Below the pieces are notes generated by a model. It had not been told where the DNA came from and searched no databases. It saw only the letters and a program-made list of their open reading frames with translations. The translations under genes and the position numbers were made by a program. From positions 1-44,642 of the forward strand of contig NZ_BHYL01000050.1 of NCBI RefSeq assembly GCF_003851725.1: a stretch of DNA of 44,642 nucleotides. The letters run 5' to 3'. This document shows positions 32,680-41,702 of the stretch, piece after piece. Position 1 is the first letter of the stretch. The number at the start of each line of letters is the position of its first letter. The DNA is from Cellulomonas algicola (lineage in GTDB: Bacteria > Actinomycetota > Actinomycetes > Actinomycetales > Cellulomonadaceae).

Positions 32680-33846
32680 ATGCCCGCCCGCGACCGCGCC
32701 CTCGCCGTCCTCGTCGCCGTGCTGTGGGGGCTGAACTTCACGGCCATCCACCTCCAGCTCGAGCAGTTCCCGCCGTTCCTCCTCGTCGCGCTCCGGTTCG
32801 CGCTCATCGCGGTCCCGACGGTGGTGCTCGTCAAGCGCCCGGCCGCCCCCTGGCGCTGGGTGCTGCTGTACGGCCTCGGGTTCGGGGTGCTGCAGTTCCT
32901 GTTCCTCTACCTGGCCATGGACTCGGGCATGCCGACCGGGCTCGCGTCGCTCGTGCTCCAGTCGTCCGCGCCGTTCACCGTCGTGCTCGCGGCCGCGCTG
33001 CTGCGCGAGCGGATCAGCGCACGACAGGGCCTGGGCGTCGCGGTCGCGGTCGTCGGCCTCGGCGGCATCGCGCTGCACCGCGCGGGCCTCGACGGCGGTG
33101 CGACCCTCCTCCCCGTCGTGCTCACGCTGTGCGGCGGGCTCGGCTGGGCCGTCGGCAACCTCGGCAACCGGCTCGCCATGCGCGCCGCCCCCGGGGAACC
33201 GCTGCGGCTGCTCCTGTGGATGTCGGTCGTCCCGCCCGTGCCGATGCTCGCCGCCTCGCTCGTCGTCGAGGGCCCGGAGCGGATCGCCGCGTCGTTCGAG
33301 GGCCTGGCCACGACGCAGGGGCTGCTCGCGATCGGCGGTCTGCTCTACACCGTGCTGATCGGCACGCTGCTCGGGTCGGGGCTGTGGACCGCGCTCATGG
33401 GCCGGCACCCGTCGAGCACCGTCGCACCGTTCTCGATGCTCGTGCCGGTCGCCGGCATCGCGGCGTCGTGGCTGCTGCTGCGCGAGCCGACCCCGCTCGT
33501 CGAGATCGCGTGGGGTGCCGTCGTGGTCGGCGGCGTGCTGCTCGGCAGCACCCGCGCGGTCCCGTCGTGGTGGCCCGGCGTGTCCCGTCAGCCGCGGGCG
33601 GGTCAGCCGGCGACGGACGAGCCCGTCGCGGGGCAGCCGGCGACCGGTGCGCTGGTGGCACGTCAGCCGGAGACGGGTGCGCGCGTGGCGGGTCAGCCCG
33701 CGACGGGGACGACGAGCGCGGTCGCGACCGCCGCGACGCCCTCGCCACGACCCGTCAGCCCGAGCCCGTCGGTCGTCGTGGCCGAGACGGTCACGGGCGC
33801 TCCCGCGGCCGACGACAGCGCCGCCTCCGCCTCCGCGCGCCGCTGA
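32680..33846 (+). CDS. EamA-family (DMT) transporter with repeat-bearing tail
   Basis: A 388-residue protein. Residues 1-300 are a normal ten-helix drug/metabolite exporter ([19 protein letters not shown] at the start, [19 protein letters not shown] at the last helix), of the type exporting amino acids or related metabolites. From about residue 307 there is a non-membrane tail. It has four copies of a ten-residue repeat, (G/R)QPxTxxxVA, encoded by 33601-33720, then a Ser/Thr/Pro/Ala-rich end. The last 154 bases overlap the 3' end of ispF on the other strand. The ATG at 32680 is favoured over GTG 32653 because CATGCT lies seven bases before it. Confidence 0.88.
   Translation: MPARDRALAVLVAVLWGLNFTAIHLQLEQFPPFLLVALRFALIAVPTVVLVKRPAAPWRWVLLYGLGFGVLQFLFLYLAMDSGMPTGLASLVLQSSAPFTVVLAAALLRERISARQGLGVAVAVVGLGGIALHRAGLDGGATLLPVVLTLCGGLGWAVGNLGNRLAMRAAPGEPLRLLLWMSVVPPVPMLAASLVVEGPERIAASFEGLATTQGLLAIGGLLYTVLIGTLLGSGLWTALMGRHPSSTVAPFSMLVPVAGIAASWLLLREPTPLVEIAWGAVVVGGVLLGSTRAVPSWWPGVSRQPRAGQPATDEPVAGQPATGALVARQPETGARVAGQPATGTTSAVATAATPSPRPVSPSPSVVVAETVTGAPAADDSAASASARR
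33601..33720 (+). repeat. Four in-frame 30-base tandem repeats
   Basis: Units begin at 33601, 33631, 33661 and 33691, each opening with (G/C)G(T/G)CAGCC and encoding (G/R)QPxTxxxVA. The last unit crosses the ispF stop codon on the opposite strand. Confidence 0.8.
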
Positions 33847-34190
33847 CCGAGCCGCGGGCGGTTGCCGATCACCTGCACGGCGACGTTGCCGACCTCGAAG
33901 CCGGCGGCCCGCACGCGGCGGGCGGCCTCCGCGAGGAGCGTCGTGCCCGCGGCGCCCTTCCACTGCGGCTCCGACGTGCCGAAGTTCGACCCGAGGTCGC
34001 CCAGGCCCGACGCCGAGAGCAGCGCGTCCGCGGCGGCGTGCGCGGCGACGTCGGCGTCGGAGTGGCCCGCGAGCGGCCGCTCTCCCGGCCAGGCCAGCCC
34101 GGCGAGGTGCAGGACCGCGTCGGGCGCGGGGTCGGGGTCGTAGGCGTGCACGTCGACGCCGATCCCGGTCCGGGGCAGCAGCGGGGTCAC
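33693..34190 (-). CDS. ispF: 2-C-methyl-D-erythritol 2,4-cyclodiphosphate synthase
   Basis: A 165-residue enzyme of the MEP isoprenoid pathway. Metal-binding residues are in GIGVDVHAY (Asp and His), and [20 protein letters not shown] carries the third metal His and the substrate loop. [16 protein letters not shown] is the expected second block, and [15 protein letters not shown] is the conserved end. The ATG overlaps the ispD stop (ATGA). The 3' end lies antisense to the tail of the EamA gene. Confidence 0.95.
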   Translation of the reverse strand: MTPLLPRTGIGVDVHAYDPDPAPDAVLHLAGLAWPGERPLAGHSDADVAAHAAADALLSASGLGDLGSNFGTSEPQWKGAAGTTLLAEAARRVRAAGFEVGNVAVQVIGNRPRLGQRRAEAEAALSSAAGAPVTVSATTTDGLGLTGRGEGVAAVATALVVPVAG

Positions 34191-35143
34191 AGGGCCTCCT
34201 CGGCTGCGGACGTGGCGGAGGTCGAGACCGCGGCGGCGTCGGCGCGCGGCGGGACGGCGTCCGGCGAGCCGGCCGCGTCAGCCGGGTCGGACGCGACGGA
34301 CAGGTCGGCAGGGGCCGCGCCGCCCGCCCGAGCCGCGGACAGGACCAGCTCGGCGACCGCGAGGTCGCGCGCGGTGGTCACCTTGGCGGCGTCCTCGTGC
34401 CCCTCGACGACCCAGACGGGACCGCCCGCGAGCTCGACGAGGCCCGCGTCGTCGGACGCGGCGAGCGCCTCGTCGTGCGCGACGTGCGACCCGTGCGCGT
34501 GCGCGGCGACGAGCACGTCGAACCGGAACCCCTGCGGCGTCTGGACGGCGCGCAGGTCGCCTCGGGGGACGGTCCGCACGACGGGCAGGGCCACGGGCAC
34601 GACGGCAGGCGCCGCACGGCGTGCGGCGCCAGGAGCCGTCGCCGGCGACCCGTCCGCGACCGGGGCACCGGGGGCACCGCGACCGGGCGCGGCCTGCCCC
34701 ACCTGCTTGACGGTGTCGGTCACGGGCACGCCGGGGACCACCGCGTCGTGCCCGGCGCGCACGGCCTCGACGACGCGCGCCACGAGGGCGGGCGGCACGA
34801 GCGGGCGGGCGGCGTCGTGGACGAGCACGACGTCGACGCCGTCGCGGGACGCGAGGACGTCGAGCGCGGCGGCGACCGACGACTGCCGCGTCGGCCCCCC
34901 ACGCACGACGACCACGTCGCCACCGAGCCCCTCGAGGAGGGAGCGGACGGTGTCGACGTGGTCGGCGGGTGCGGTGACCACGAGGGTCACGACGTGCTCA
35001 CCGGCGGCCGTGCGGGCCGCCAGAAGCCGTCGTGCGGCGTGCACGACGAGCGGTTCGCCACCGAGCGGCACGAGGGCCTTCGGCAACGTGTGGCCGAGGC
35101 GCGAACCGCTGCCGGCGGCCGTGAGGACGGCGGCGACGCTCAC
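34187..35143 (-). CDS. ispD: 2-C-methyl-D-erythritol 4-phosphate cytidylyltransferase with insertion
   Basis: A protein of about 318 residues; the family norm is about 230. The nucleotide-binding loop [43 protein letters not shown] and [10 protein letters not shown] are canonical. After TDTVKQV there is an Ala/Pro/Gly-rich insertion of about 40 residues before [15 protein letters not shown] second low-complexity extension of about 45 residues forms the C-terminus. The active-site motifs are intact on both sides, so the insert is probably a surface loop. The GTG at 35143 begins [11 protein letters not shown]. The gene follows carD by 47 bases and overlaps ispF by four. Confidence 0.93.
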   Translation of the reverse strand: MSVAAVLTAAGSGSRLGHTLPKALVPLGGEPLVVHAARRLLAARTAAGEHVVTLVVTAPADHVDTVRSLLEGLGGDVVVVRGGPTRQSSVAAALDVLASRDGVDVVLVHDAARPLVPPALVARVVEAVRAGHDAVVPGVPVTDTVKQVGQAAPGRGAPGAPVADGSPATAPGAARRAAPAVVPVALPVVRTVPRGDLRAVQTPQGFRFDVLVAAHAHGSHVAHDEALAASDDAGLVELAGGPVWVVEGHEDAAKVTTARDLAVAELVLSAARAGGAAPADLSVASDPADAAGSPDAVPPRADAAAVSTSATSAAEEAL

Positions 35144-35189
35144 CGGGACGCGGGGGCGGGGTGAGCGAGGCCGACGTGCTGGACGGGGG

Positions 35190-35672
35190 TCAGGACGCGA
35201 GGACCTCGTCGAGGATGGCCTCGGCCTTCTCCTCCTCGGTGTGCTCGGCGAGCGCGAGCTCCGAGACGAGGATCTGACGGGCCTTGGCGAGCATGCGCTT
35301 CTCGCCCGCGGACAGGCCGCGGTCGGCGTCACGACGCGACAGGTCACGGACGACCTCGGCCACCTTGATGACGTCGCCCGAGGCGAGCTTCTCGAGGTTG
35401 GCCTTGTAGCGGCGCGACCAGTTGGTCGGCTCCTCCGTGTACGGGGCGCGGAGCACCTCGAACACGCGGTCGAGGCCTTCCTGGCCCACGACGTCACGCA
35501 CACCCACGAGGTCGACGTTCTCCGCCGGCACCTCGATGGTCAGGTCCCCCTGGGCGACCTTGAGCTTGAGGTAGATCTTGTCCTCTCCGCGGATGGTCCT
35601 GGTCTTGATCTCTTCGATCAACGCTGCACCGTGGTGCGGGTAGACAACGGTCTCCCCAACAGTGAAAGTCAT
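35190..35672 (-). CDS. carD: CarD-family RNA polymerase-binding regulator
   Basis: A 160-residue protein that binds the RNA polymerase beta subunit and stabilises open promoter complexes, especially at rRNA promoters. The N-terminal RNAP-interaction domain starts [20 protein letters not shown]. The C-terminal helical DNA-binding domain contains [15 protein letters not shown] with the Trp that wedges into the promoter bubble, followed by [19 protein letters not shown] precedes the ATG at 35672 by about ten bases. Upstream lie a clear -10 (35701-35706) and a palindrome (35738-35757). ispD and ispF follow in the same direction. Confidence 0.97.
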   Translation of the reverse strand: MTFTVGETVVYPHHGAALIEEIKTRTIRGEDKIYLKLKVAQGDLTIEVPAENVDLVGVRDVVGQEGLDRVFEVLRAPYTEEPTNWSRRYKANLEKLASGDVIKVAEVVRDLSRRDADRGLSAGEKRMLAKARQILVSELALAEHTEEEKAEAILDEVLAS

Positions 35673-35700
35673 CTGCAGGCGTCCCCTTTCGCAGACGTGT

Positions 35701-35757
35701 ATCTTATCACGCCCGATTTGACTCCCCGACGGCGTGAGACCTGCATCACTGCAGGTC
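35701..35757 (-). promoter_or_regulatory. carD promoter with upstream palindrome
   Basis: TAAGAT in minus orientation (35701-35706) is a strong -10 element, giving a leader of about 25 bases. Perfect inverted repeat GACCTGCA (35738-35745) / TGCAGGTC (35750-35757) lies just above the expected -35 position and is a likely activator or repressor site. Confidence 0.6.
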
Positions 35758-36018
35758 AGCGCGGTGCTCGTCGGCAGCACCGCACACCGGCGCCCTCGAC
35801 GCGCGGGACGTCGGACCCACGACCTGGGCGAACGCCCGGGTAGGTTCCTCCCGGGCAGGTCGCGCGCGTGCGCCGCGCCCGGTCGCGGCCCGCGGGCGGC
35901 TAGGCTGACCGTGCGGTCGTCCTCGACGCTCGCCGGCAACCCGCCGGCGCAGCCGTGCGACGGCCGTCGACCTGACCGGATCCCCGCACTGGGGCACCCG
36001 ACGCCCCGAGGAGTCATC
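35758..36018 (+). promoter_or_regulatory. Upstream region of the lipoprotein gene
   Basis: This completes the roughly 345-base carD/lipoprotein intergenic space. TAGGCT near 35900-35905 fits a plus-strand -10, giving a leader of about 110 bases. That leader is G/C-rich with short complementary pieces such as GCCGGC. No riboswitch class was recognised, and no second gene is supported. Confidence 0.4.
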
Positions 36019-36600
36019 GTGACCTCGCCCCGCCTCCGCACCCCCCGGCTCCTCGCGATCGCCGGCGCCACCGCCGCCGCGCTCGCGCTCGCGGGCTGCT
36101 CGGCCACCAACCCGATCACGACGCAGGACGAGTACGCGGCGTCCGACGGCGTCCGCGTGACCGTCGGCGAGATCCGTGGCGACAACCTCATGGTGCTGTC
36201 GGACGGCGACGGCGCCCCGGGCGTCCTGCACGGCGGCCTCGTCAACGACGGCTCCGAGGACGAGCGCGTGACGTTCACGTTCGAGGGCTCCGAGCCCACG
36301 ACGGTCGACGTGCCCGCAGGCGCCACGGTGCTGCTCGACGGCACGGACGGGGACGACCGCGCCGACGTGCGCCTCGCCGCGGTCGAGACGATCCCGGGCG
36401 GGCTCGTCTCGCTGACGCTGGGCACGGACACGTGGGGCGCGTCGACGTTCGACGTCCCGGTCCTCGACGGCACGCTGCCGGAGTACGCGGGTCTCGTCCC
36501 GACGCCGACCCCCACGCCCACCCCGACGCCGACTCCGACGGCCACCGAGACCGCGTCCGCGGAGCCCACGCCGACCCCGACGGCGACCGCCGAGGGCTGA
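36019..36600 (+). CDS. LpqE-like lipoprotein
   Basis: A 193-residue exported lipoprotein. The signal peptide ends with [10 protein letters not shown], a good lipobox with the lipidated Cys in LAGC. The mature domain is a beta-rich fold ([39 protein letters not shown]). A C-terminal Pro-Thr repeat (PTPTPTPT) forms an extended tail. GAGGAG at 36008-36013 lies five bases before the GTG. The gene is divergent from carD, the same neighbourhood as lpqE and carD in mycobacteria, which is why I suggest LpqE-like. The frame is open upstream to 35734, but without any start signal. Confidence 0.85.
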   Translation: MTSPRLRTPRLLAIAGATAAALALAGCSATNPITTQDEYAASDGVRVTVGEIRGDNLMVLSDGDGAPGVLHGGLVNDGSEDERVTFTFEGSEPTTVDVPAGATVLLDGTDGDDRADVRLAAVETIPGGLVSLTLGTDTWGASTFDVPVLDGTLPEYAGLVPTPTPTPTPTPTPTATETASAEPTPTPTATAEG

Positions 36601-36675
36601 CGCAGCGGGCGGCGCGCTCGGCACCCGCACCCCGCACCGCCCGTGCACCACGCACCGCCTGCGCACCACGCACGA

Positions 36676-36710
36676 CGAAGGCCCGACCGGATCACCCGGT
36701 CGGGCCTTCG
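36676..36710. terminator. Strong bidirectional terminator
   Basis: A perfect 15-base stem CGAAGGCCCGACCGG (36676-36690) / CCGGTCGGGCCTTCG (36696-36710) with the loop ATCAC lies between the converging lipoprotein and pstB genes. Confidence 0.85.
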
Positions 36711-36741
36711 CGCGTCCCGGGTCGTGCCCGGCCGGGACGGG

Positions 36742-37521
36742 TCAGCCGAAGCGGCCCGAGATGTAGTCCTCGGTGGACTGCTCGCGCGGCGAGGAGAAGA
36801 TCGTCGACGTCTCGTCGATCTCGACCAGGCGGCCGGGCTGGCCGGTGCCGGCGAGGTTGAAGAACGCGGTGCGGTCGGACACGCGCGCGGCCTGCTGCAT
36901 GTTGTGCGTGACGATGACGATCGTGTAGCTCGCCTTGAGCTCGGCGATGAGGTCCTCGATCGCGAGCGTGGAGATCGGGTCGAGCGCGGAGCACGGCTCG
37001 TCCATGAGCAGCACCTGCGGCTTGACGGCGATGGCGCGCGCGATGCACAGACGCTGCTGCTGACCGCCGGACAGGCCCGAGCCGGGGCGGTCGAGGCGGT
37101 CCTTGACCTCGTTCCAGAGGTTCGCGCCGCGCAGGGACGCCTCGACGAGGTCCTGCGCGTCGCCCTTCGAGATGCGGCGGTTGTTGAGCCGCACGCCCGC
37201 GAGCACGTTCTCGGCGATGGACATCGTCGGGAAAGGGTTGGGGCGCTGGAACACCATGCCGACCTGGCGGCGGACCGCGACGGGGTCGATGTCGTTGCCG
37301 TAGAGGTCGACGCCGTCCATCGCGACGGTGCCCTCGACGCGCGCGCCCGGGATGACCTCGTGCATGCGGTTGAGCGTCCGCAGGAACGTCGACTTGCCGC
37401 AGCCCGACGGGCCGATGAAGGCCGTGACCGAGCGGGGCTCGACGGCCATCTCGATGTCGGCGACGGCGCGGAAGTCGCCGTAGAAGATGTTGAGGTCCTT
37501 GACGTCGATGCGCTGAGACAT
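36742..37521 (-). CDS. pstB: Phosphate ABC transporter ATP-binding protein
   Basis: A 259-residue ATPase driving high-affinity phosphate import. Walker A is GPSGCGKST, the Q-loop is FQRPNPFP (diagnostic for PstB), the signature is [14 protein letters not shown], Walker B is [13 protein letters not shown] and the H-loop is VTHNMQQA. It is the last gene of pstSCAB and lies nine bases beyond the pstA stop. Confidence 0.97.
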   Translation of the reverse strand: MSQRIDVKDLNIFYGDFRAVADIEMAVEPRSVTAFIGPSGCGKSTFLRTLNRMHEVIPGARVEGTVAMDGVDLYGNDIDPVAVRRQVGMVFQRPNPFPTMSIAENVLAGVRLNNRRISKGDAQDLVEASLRGANLWNEVKDRLDRPGSGLSGGQQQRLCIARAIAVKPQVLLMDEPCSALDPISTLAIEDLIAELKASYTIVIVTHNMQQAARVSDRTAFFNLAGTGQPGRLVEIDETSTIFSSPREQSTEDYISGRFG

Positions 37522-37530
37522 GCGGGGTCC

Positions 37531-38490
37531 TTAGCCGAGGTTCTTGGGAGCGAAGAAGCGGGTGATGAGGCGCGCGACCAGGTTGAGCAGCATGACGATG
37601 AGGATCAGCGTCAGCGCGGCGGCCCAGGCCCGGTCGTAGTTGATGGTCGCGACGCAGTCGACGGCGTCCGGCGCGCACGGCACGAGGCCCTGCTGGTACT
37701 GCCGGTACACGTAGACGGGCAGCGTCATCATGCGGCCCTCGAAGAGGTTGAAGTTGATCGAGTCGATGACGCCGACCGTGACGAGCAGCGGGGCGGTCTC
37801 GCCGATGACGCGCGCGATCGCGATCATCACGCCCGTGCCGATGCCCGCGACGGCGGTGCGCAGCACGACCTTGACGATCGTGAGCCACCGCGGCACGCCG
37901 AGCGCGAGCGCCGCCTCGCGCAGCTCGTTGGGCACGAGCCGCAGCATCTCCTCGCAGGACCGCACGACGACCGGGATCATCAGCACGGACAGCGCGACCG
38001 ACCCGACGATGCCCATCCGGACGCCCGGGCCGAGGATCACGGCGAACAGCGCGTACGCGAACAGGCCCGCGACGATCGACGGGATGCCCGTCATGACGTC
38101 GACGAAGAACGTCACCGACCGGGCGAGCGCGCCGCGGCCGTACTCGACGAGGTAGATCGCGGTGAGCAGGCCGATCGGCACCGAGATGAGCGTCGCGAAG
38201 AGCGTGATCTCGACCGTGCCGACGATCGCGTGGTAGATGCCGCCGGCGTCCATGCCGCCGAAGACTCCGCGCATGGAGTGCGTGAGGAAGTACGCGTCGA
38301 ACCGCTCGATCCCGTGCGCGAGCACGGTCCACGTGACGGAGACCAGCGGGAGCATCGCGACGACGAACGCGCCGACGACGAGGCCCGTCATGAGCCGGTC
38401 GCGGCGGCGGCGGCCCTTGTCGACGGCGGACAGCACCCGACGCAGGTCGGCGTCGCCCGCGGGGGCGACGGGAGCGGTGGCGGCGGTCAT
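37531..38490 (-). CDS. pstA: Phosphate ABC transporter permease PstA
   Basis: A 319-residue permease with six membrane helices. The cytoplasmic EAA loop reads [24 protein letters not shown], preceded by [28 protein letters not shown] is typical of PstA. An extra soluble stretch with two Cys (PCAPDAVDC) lies in the last periplasmic loop and could hold a disulfide. The ATG shares one base with the pstC stop. Confidence 0.96.
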   Translation of the reverse strand: MTAATAPVAPAGDADLRRVLSAVDKGRRRRDRLMTGLVVGAFVVAMLPLVSVTWTVLAHGIERFDAYFLTHSMRGVFGGMDAGGIYHAIVGTVEITLFATLISVPIGLLTAIYLVEYGRGALARSVTFFVDVMTGIPSIVAGLFAYALFAVILGPGVRMGIVGSVALSVLMIPVVVRSCEEMLRLVPNELREAALALGVPRWLTIVKVVLRTAVAGIGTGVMIAIARVIGETAPLLVTVGVIDSINFNLFEGRMMTLPVYVYRQYQQGLVPCAPDAVDCVATINYDRAWAAALTLILIVMLLNLVARLITRFFAPKNLG

Positions 38491-39509
38491 CAGTTGGCTC
38501 CCGAGAAGTCCTTGCGGCGCGCGACGATCGCGCGGGCGGCCATGTTGACGAGCAGCGTGATGACGAACAGCGCGAGGCCCGTCGCGATGAGCGCGGAGAC
38601 GCCCAGCGGGTTGGCCTCGGGGAACTGCGCCGCGATGTTCGCGGCGATCGTCTGCTGCTGACCGGCGACGAGCAGCTTGAACGAGTAGAGGAACCCGGGC
38701 GACAGGATCATCAGGACGGCCATCGTCTCGCCGAGCGCGCGCCCGAGGCCGAGCATCGCGGCGGAGATGATGCCCGAGCGCGCGAACGGCAGCACCGCGG
38801 TGCGGATCATCTCCCAGCGGGTCGCGCCGAGCGCGAGCGCCGCCTCCTCGTGGAGGCGCGGCGTCTGCAGGAACACCTCGCGGCTGACGGCGGTGATGAT
38901 CGGCAGCAGCATGACGGCCAGCACCAGGCCGACCGTGAGGATGACGCGCGCGGTGGGCGACACGTCGCCGCCGAACAGCGGGATCCAGCCGAGGTACCGG
39001 TTGAGCCACGCCCAGACCGGCTGGACCAGCGGCGCGAGCACCAGGGCGCCCCACAGGCCGTAGACGACCGACGGGATCGCGGCCAGCAGGTCGACCAGGT
39101 AGCCGAGGCCTGACGCGAGCCGGCGCGGCGCGTAGTGCGAGATGAACAGCGCGATGCCGAGCGCGATGGGCGTCGCGATGAGCAGCGCGAGGGCGGCGGC
39201 GAGGACCGTGCCGAACACGAGCGGGCCGACGAACGCGGCCAGCGAGTCCGCGCCGCGCAGCCACGTGATCTTCTCGGTCAGCTCGGCGGCCGGCGTCGTG
39301 AGCGCGGGCCACGCGCGCAGCACGAGGAAGACCGCGACCGCGGCGAGGACGACCAGGATGAGGGCACCCGCACCGGTCGCGGCCCAGCGGAACACACGGC
39401 TCGCGCCCCGGTCCCGCACGCGGCCGGAGCGGCGCAGGGCCGGAGCGGGGCGCGACGGCGGCCCGTCGCTGCGTCGGCCCGCCGTCGGGGGGCTCGTCGT
39501 ACTGGTCAC
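38490..39509 (-). CDS. pstC: Phosphate ABC transporter permease PstC
   Basis: A 339-residue permease. After a polar Pro/Arg-rich N-terminus of about 35 residues come the membrane helices; the EAA loop is LHEEAALALGATRWEMIRTAVLP and AIPSVVYGLWGALVLAP is a PstC signature. The GTG at 39509 has AGGAG four bases upstream, and the open frame to 39602 would read through the hairpin behind pstS and is rejected. A large hairpin separates it from pstS. Confidence 0.95.
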   Translation of the reverse strand: MTSTTSPPTAGRRSDGPPSRPAPALRRSGRVRDRGASRVFRWAATGAGALILVVLAAVAVFLVLRAWPALTTPAAELTEKITWLRGADSLAAFVGPLVFGTVLAAALALLIATPIALGIALFISHYAPRRLASGLGYLVDLLAAIPSVVYGLWGALVLAPLVQPVWAWLNRYLGWIPLFGGDVSPTARVILTVGLVLAVMLLPIITAVSREVFLQTPRLHEEAALALGATRWEMIRTAVLPFARSGIISAAMLGLGRALGETMAVLMILSPGFLYSFKLLVAGQQQTIAANIAAQFPEANPLGVSALIATGLALFVITLLVNMAARAIVARRKDFSGAN

Positions 39510-39562
39510 GGTTCTCCTGATCTGAGAGAGGGGGCGGGCGCAGGCGCCCCACGTGCGAGGAG

Positions 39563-39605
39563 CCGGTGACCGACCCGCATCCCCCCGGTGCGGGTCGGTC
39601 ACCGG
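39563..39605 (-). terminator. Large hairpin between pstS and pstC
   Basis: A perfect 17-base stem CCGGTGACCGACCCGCA (39563-39579) / TGCGGGTCGGTCACCGG (39589-39605) with a nine-base loop, eight bases past the pstS stop. It probably ends most transcripts or protects the pstS mRNA end, so that pstS outnumbers pstCAB. Confidence 0.8.
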
Positions 39606-39612
39606 CGTGCCG

Positions 39613-40725
39613 TCACGCGGCGGCGATCGCCTCGACGGCAGCCTGCGCGTCGGCCGCGAGCGCGTCCGACAGGGGCGCGGAGCCCGCGGCCTGCGCGGCC
39701 GCCTCCTGCCCCTCGGTGCTCACGACGTAGCCGAGGAAGCCCTTGACCAGGTCGGCCGTCTCGGCGTCCTCGTACTGGAGGCACGCGACCGCGTACGAGA
39801 CGAGGAACAGCGGGTAGGCACCCGACTCCGTGGTCTCACGGTCGATGTCGATGACGATGTCGTGCTCCGCACGGCCCTCGGCCCGCGGCGACGCGTCGAG
39901 CGCGACCGCGACGGCGTCCGCCGACGGGGCCACCCACTCCTCGCCGACCTTGATCGACGCCTTGCCGAGCGAGCCCGCGGCCGACTCGTCGGCGTAGGTG
40001 ATCGTGCCGTTGCCGCCCTGGACCGTCTGGATCACGCCGGACGTGCCCTGCGCGGACTCGCCGCCCTCGATCGGCCAGTTGCCGTCGGCCTCGTGGGCCC
40101 ACACGCCGCCCGACGCCTTGCCGAGCCAGTCGGTGAAGTTCTTCGTCGTGCCCGACTCGTCGAGGCGGTGCACGGGCGTGATCGCGACCGCGGGGAGCGT
40201 CGCGTCCGGGTTCTCGGCCTTGATCTCGGCCGCGTCCCAGCTCGTGATGGTGCCCTCGAAGATGCCCGCGATGGTGGTCGCCGAGAGGTTGAGCTCGGTG
40301 ATGCCCTCGAGGTTGAAGACGACGGCGATGGGGCTGACGTACACGGGGATGTCGATCGCCTCGGCCGAGCAGGTCTCCTGCGCGGTGGCGAGCTCCTCCT
40401 CGTTCAGCGCCGAGTCGGTGCCGGCGAACTGCACGGCGCCCTCGAGGAACTGGGTGCGACCGCCGCCCGAGCCGACCGGGTCGTAGTTGACGGTGACGTC
40501 GGGATTGCCGCTCTGGAAGCCGGCGCGCCACGCGTCCATGGCCTTCTCCTGCGACGAGGCACCCGCGCCGTTGAGCTCACCGCTGAGGGTGCTGACGCTC
40601 TCGTCGGATCCGGAGGTCGCGTCGCCGGAGCCGGTCGGGTCGTCCGATCCGCACGCCGCGAGCGCGAGGGCGAGAGCGCCGGTGAGGGCGACCGCCCCGG
40701 CGCGGCGGTGGAGGGAGAGCTTCAC
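39613..40725 (-). CDS. pstS: Phosphate-binding lipoprotein PstS
   Basis: A 370-residue substrate-binding lipoprotein. The signal sequence ends ALALAACGSDD with the lipobox Cys, then a Ser/Gly/Asp linker. The binding domain begins ELNGAGASSQEKAMDAW. Phosphate-contact motifs are visible (GSGGGRTQFLEG, FAGTDSALNEEE, RLDESGTTKNFTDWL). The GTG at 40725 has AAGGA about ten bases upstream. A PHO-box-like direct repeat lies at 40810-40828. It is the first gene of pstSCAB, with regX3-senX3 upstream in the same direction. Confidence 0.96.
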   Translation of the reverse strand: MKLSLHRRAGAVALTGALALALAACGSDDPTGSGDATSGSDESVSTLSGELNGAGASSQEKAMDAWRAGFQSGNPDVTVNYDPVGSGGGRTQFLEGAVQFAGTDSALNEEELATAQETCSAEAIDIPVYVSPIAVVFNLEGITELNLSATTIAGIFEGTITSWDAAEIKAENPDATLPAVAITPVHRLDESGTTKNFTDWLGKASGGVWAHEADGNWPIEGGESAQGTSGVIQTVQGGNGTITYADESAAGSLGKASIKVGEEWVAPSADAVAVALDASPRAEGRAEHDIVIDIDRETTESGAYPLFLVSYAVACLQYEDAETADLVKGFLGYVVSTEGQEAAAQAAGSAPLSDALAADAQAAVEAIAAA

Positions 40726-40809
40726 TGTGGTCCGTCCTTTCGTGCCGGCACCGGGGTGTGCGCGGCGAGGCCGACGGTAGGAAGCCCACGTGACGCGCCG
40801 GACGGCGGT

Positions 40810-40828
40810 GGGTGAACCACGGGTGAAC
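40810..40828 (-). promoter_or_regulatory. PHO box upstream of pstS
   Basis: GGGTGAAC occurs at 40810-40817 and 40821-40828, an 11-base period. On the pstS strand this reads as two GTTCACCC units, the known actinobacterial PhoP/RegX3 recognition pattern. It lies about 90 bases above the pstS start. Confidence 0.8.
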
Positions 40829-40918
40829 GGTGGCCGACGAAGTGCGCGGCGGCCTTGATCGTCAGGCCGTCCCGGACGTATCGGACGCCCGCGTGCCGCC
40901 GAACCTGCGACGACGCGA

Positions 40919-40948
40919 CGAGACCGCGACATGGATGTCGCGGTCTCG
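40919..40948 (-). terminator. Terminator of the regX3 operon
   Basis: A perfect 12-base stem CGAGACCGCGAC (40919-40930) / GTCGCGGTCTCG (40937-40948) with the loop ATGGAT, 38 bases past the regX3 stop. Confidence 0.8.
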
Positions 40949-40985
40949 GGCGGAGGTCACGGTCTCGGGCGACGGGACGGCCGGG

Positions 40986-41702
40986 CTAAGCCTCTTCGAG
41001 CTTGTACCCGAGGCCGCGCACCGTGAGCAGGAGGGTCGGGTTGGCCGGGTCCTCCTCGATCTTGGCGCGCACGCGCTTGACGTGGACGTCGAGCGTCTTG
41101 GTGTCGCCGACGTAGTCCGAGCCCCAGATGCGGTCGATGAGCTGCCCGCGCGTGAGGACGCGGCCCGCGTTGCGCAGCAGCATCTCGAGCAGCTCGAACT
41201 CCTTGAGGGGGAACGGCACGACCTCGCCGCGCACCTTCACGGTGTGCCGGTCGACGTCGAGCTCGACCGGGCCGCTGACCAGCAGCTCCTCCTCGACGAC
41301 CGGGCCCGCGGGTGCCGCGGTCGCACCGGCGGTGACGGCGGCCTCCCGGCGACGCAGCACCGCGCGCATGCGCGCGAGCAGCTCGCGCGACGAGTACGGC
41401 TTGGTGACGTAGTCGTCGGCACCGAGCTCCAGGCCGACGACCTTGTCGATCTCGTCGTCCTTCGCGGTGAGCATGATGACGGGCACGTCGCTCGTGAGCC
41501 GCAGGCGGCGGCACACCTCGGTGCCGGGCAGCCCGGGCAGCATGAGGTCGAGCAGGACGAGGTCGGCGCCGTGCTCCTCGAACCGCTCGAGCGCCTCGGG
41601 ACCGGTCGCGGCGGTGACCACGTCGTAGCCCTCGCGCTCGAGCTGGTACGTCAACGGCTCGCGGTACGACTCCTCGTCCTCGACGAGCAGGATGCGGGTC
41701 AT
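40986..41702 (-). CDS. regX3: Phosphate-responsive response regulator (RegX3/PhoP type)
   Basis: A 238-residue OmpR-family regulator. In the receiver domain the acidic pair is ED (8-9), Asp52 in LVLLDLMLPG is the phospho-acceptor and Lys101 in YVTKPYSSREL is the conserved lysine. The C-terminal winged helix contains LKEFELLEMLLRNAGRVLTR and VHVKRVRAKIEEDP, LTVRGLGYKL. The ATG overlaps the kinase stop (ATGA). Together with the adjacent pst genes and PHO boxes, this supports the phosphate regulator assignment. Confidence 0.94.
   Translation of the reverse strand: MTRILLVEDEESYREPLTYQLEREGYDVVTAATGPEALERFEEHGADLVLLDLMLPGLPGTEVCRRLRLTSDVPVIMLTAKDDEIDKVVGLELGADDYVTKPYSSRELLARMRAVLRRREAAVTAGATAAPAGPVVEEELLVSGPVELDVDRHTVKVRGEVVPFPLKEFELLEMLLRNAGRVLTRGQLIDRIWGSDYVGDTKTLDVHVKRVRAKIEEDPANPTLLLTVRGLGYKLEEA

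Noticed and set aside
32724-35843. 1039-residue plus-strand open frame
   Set aside because: It runs out of frame through the EamA gene and antisense to ispF, ispD and carD; its composition is low-complexity and it has no domain.
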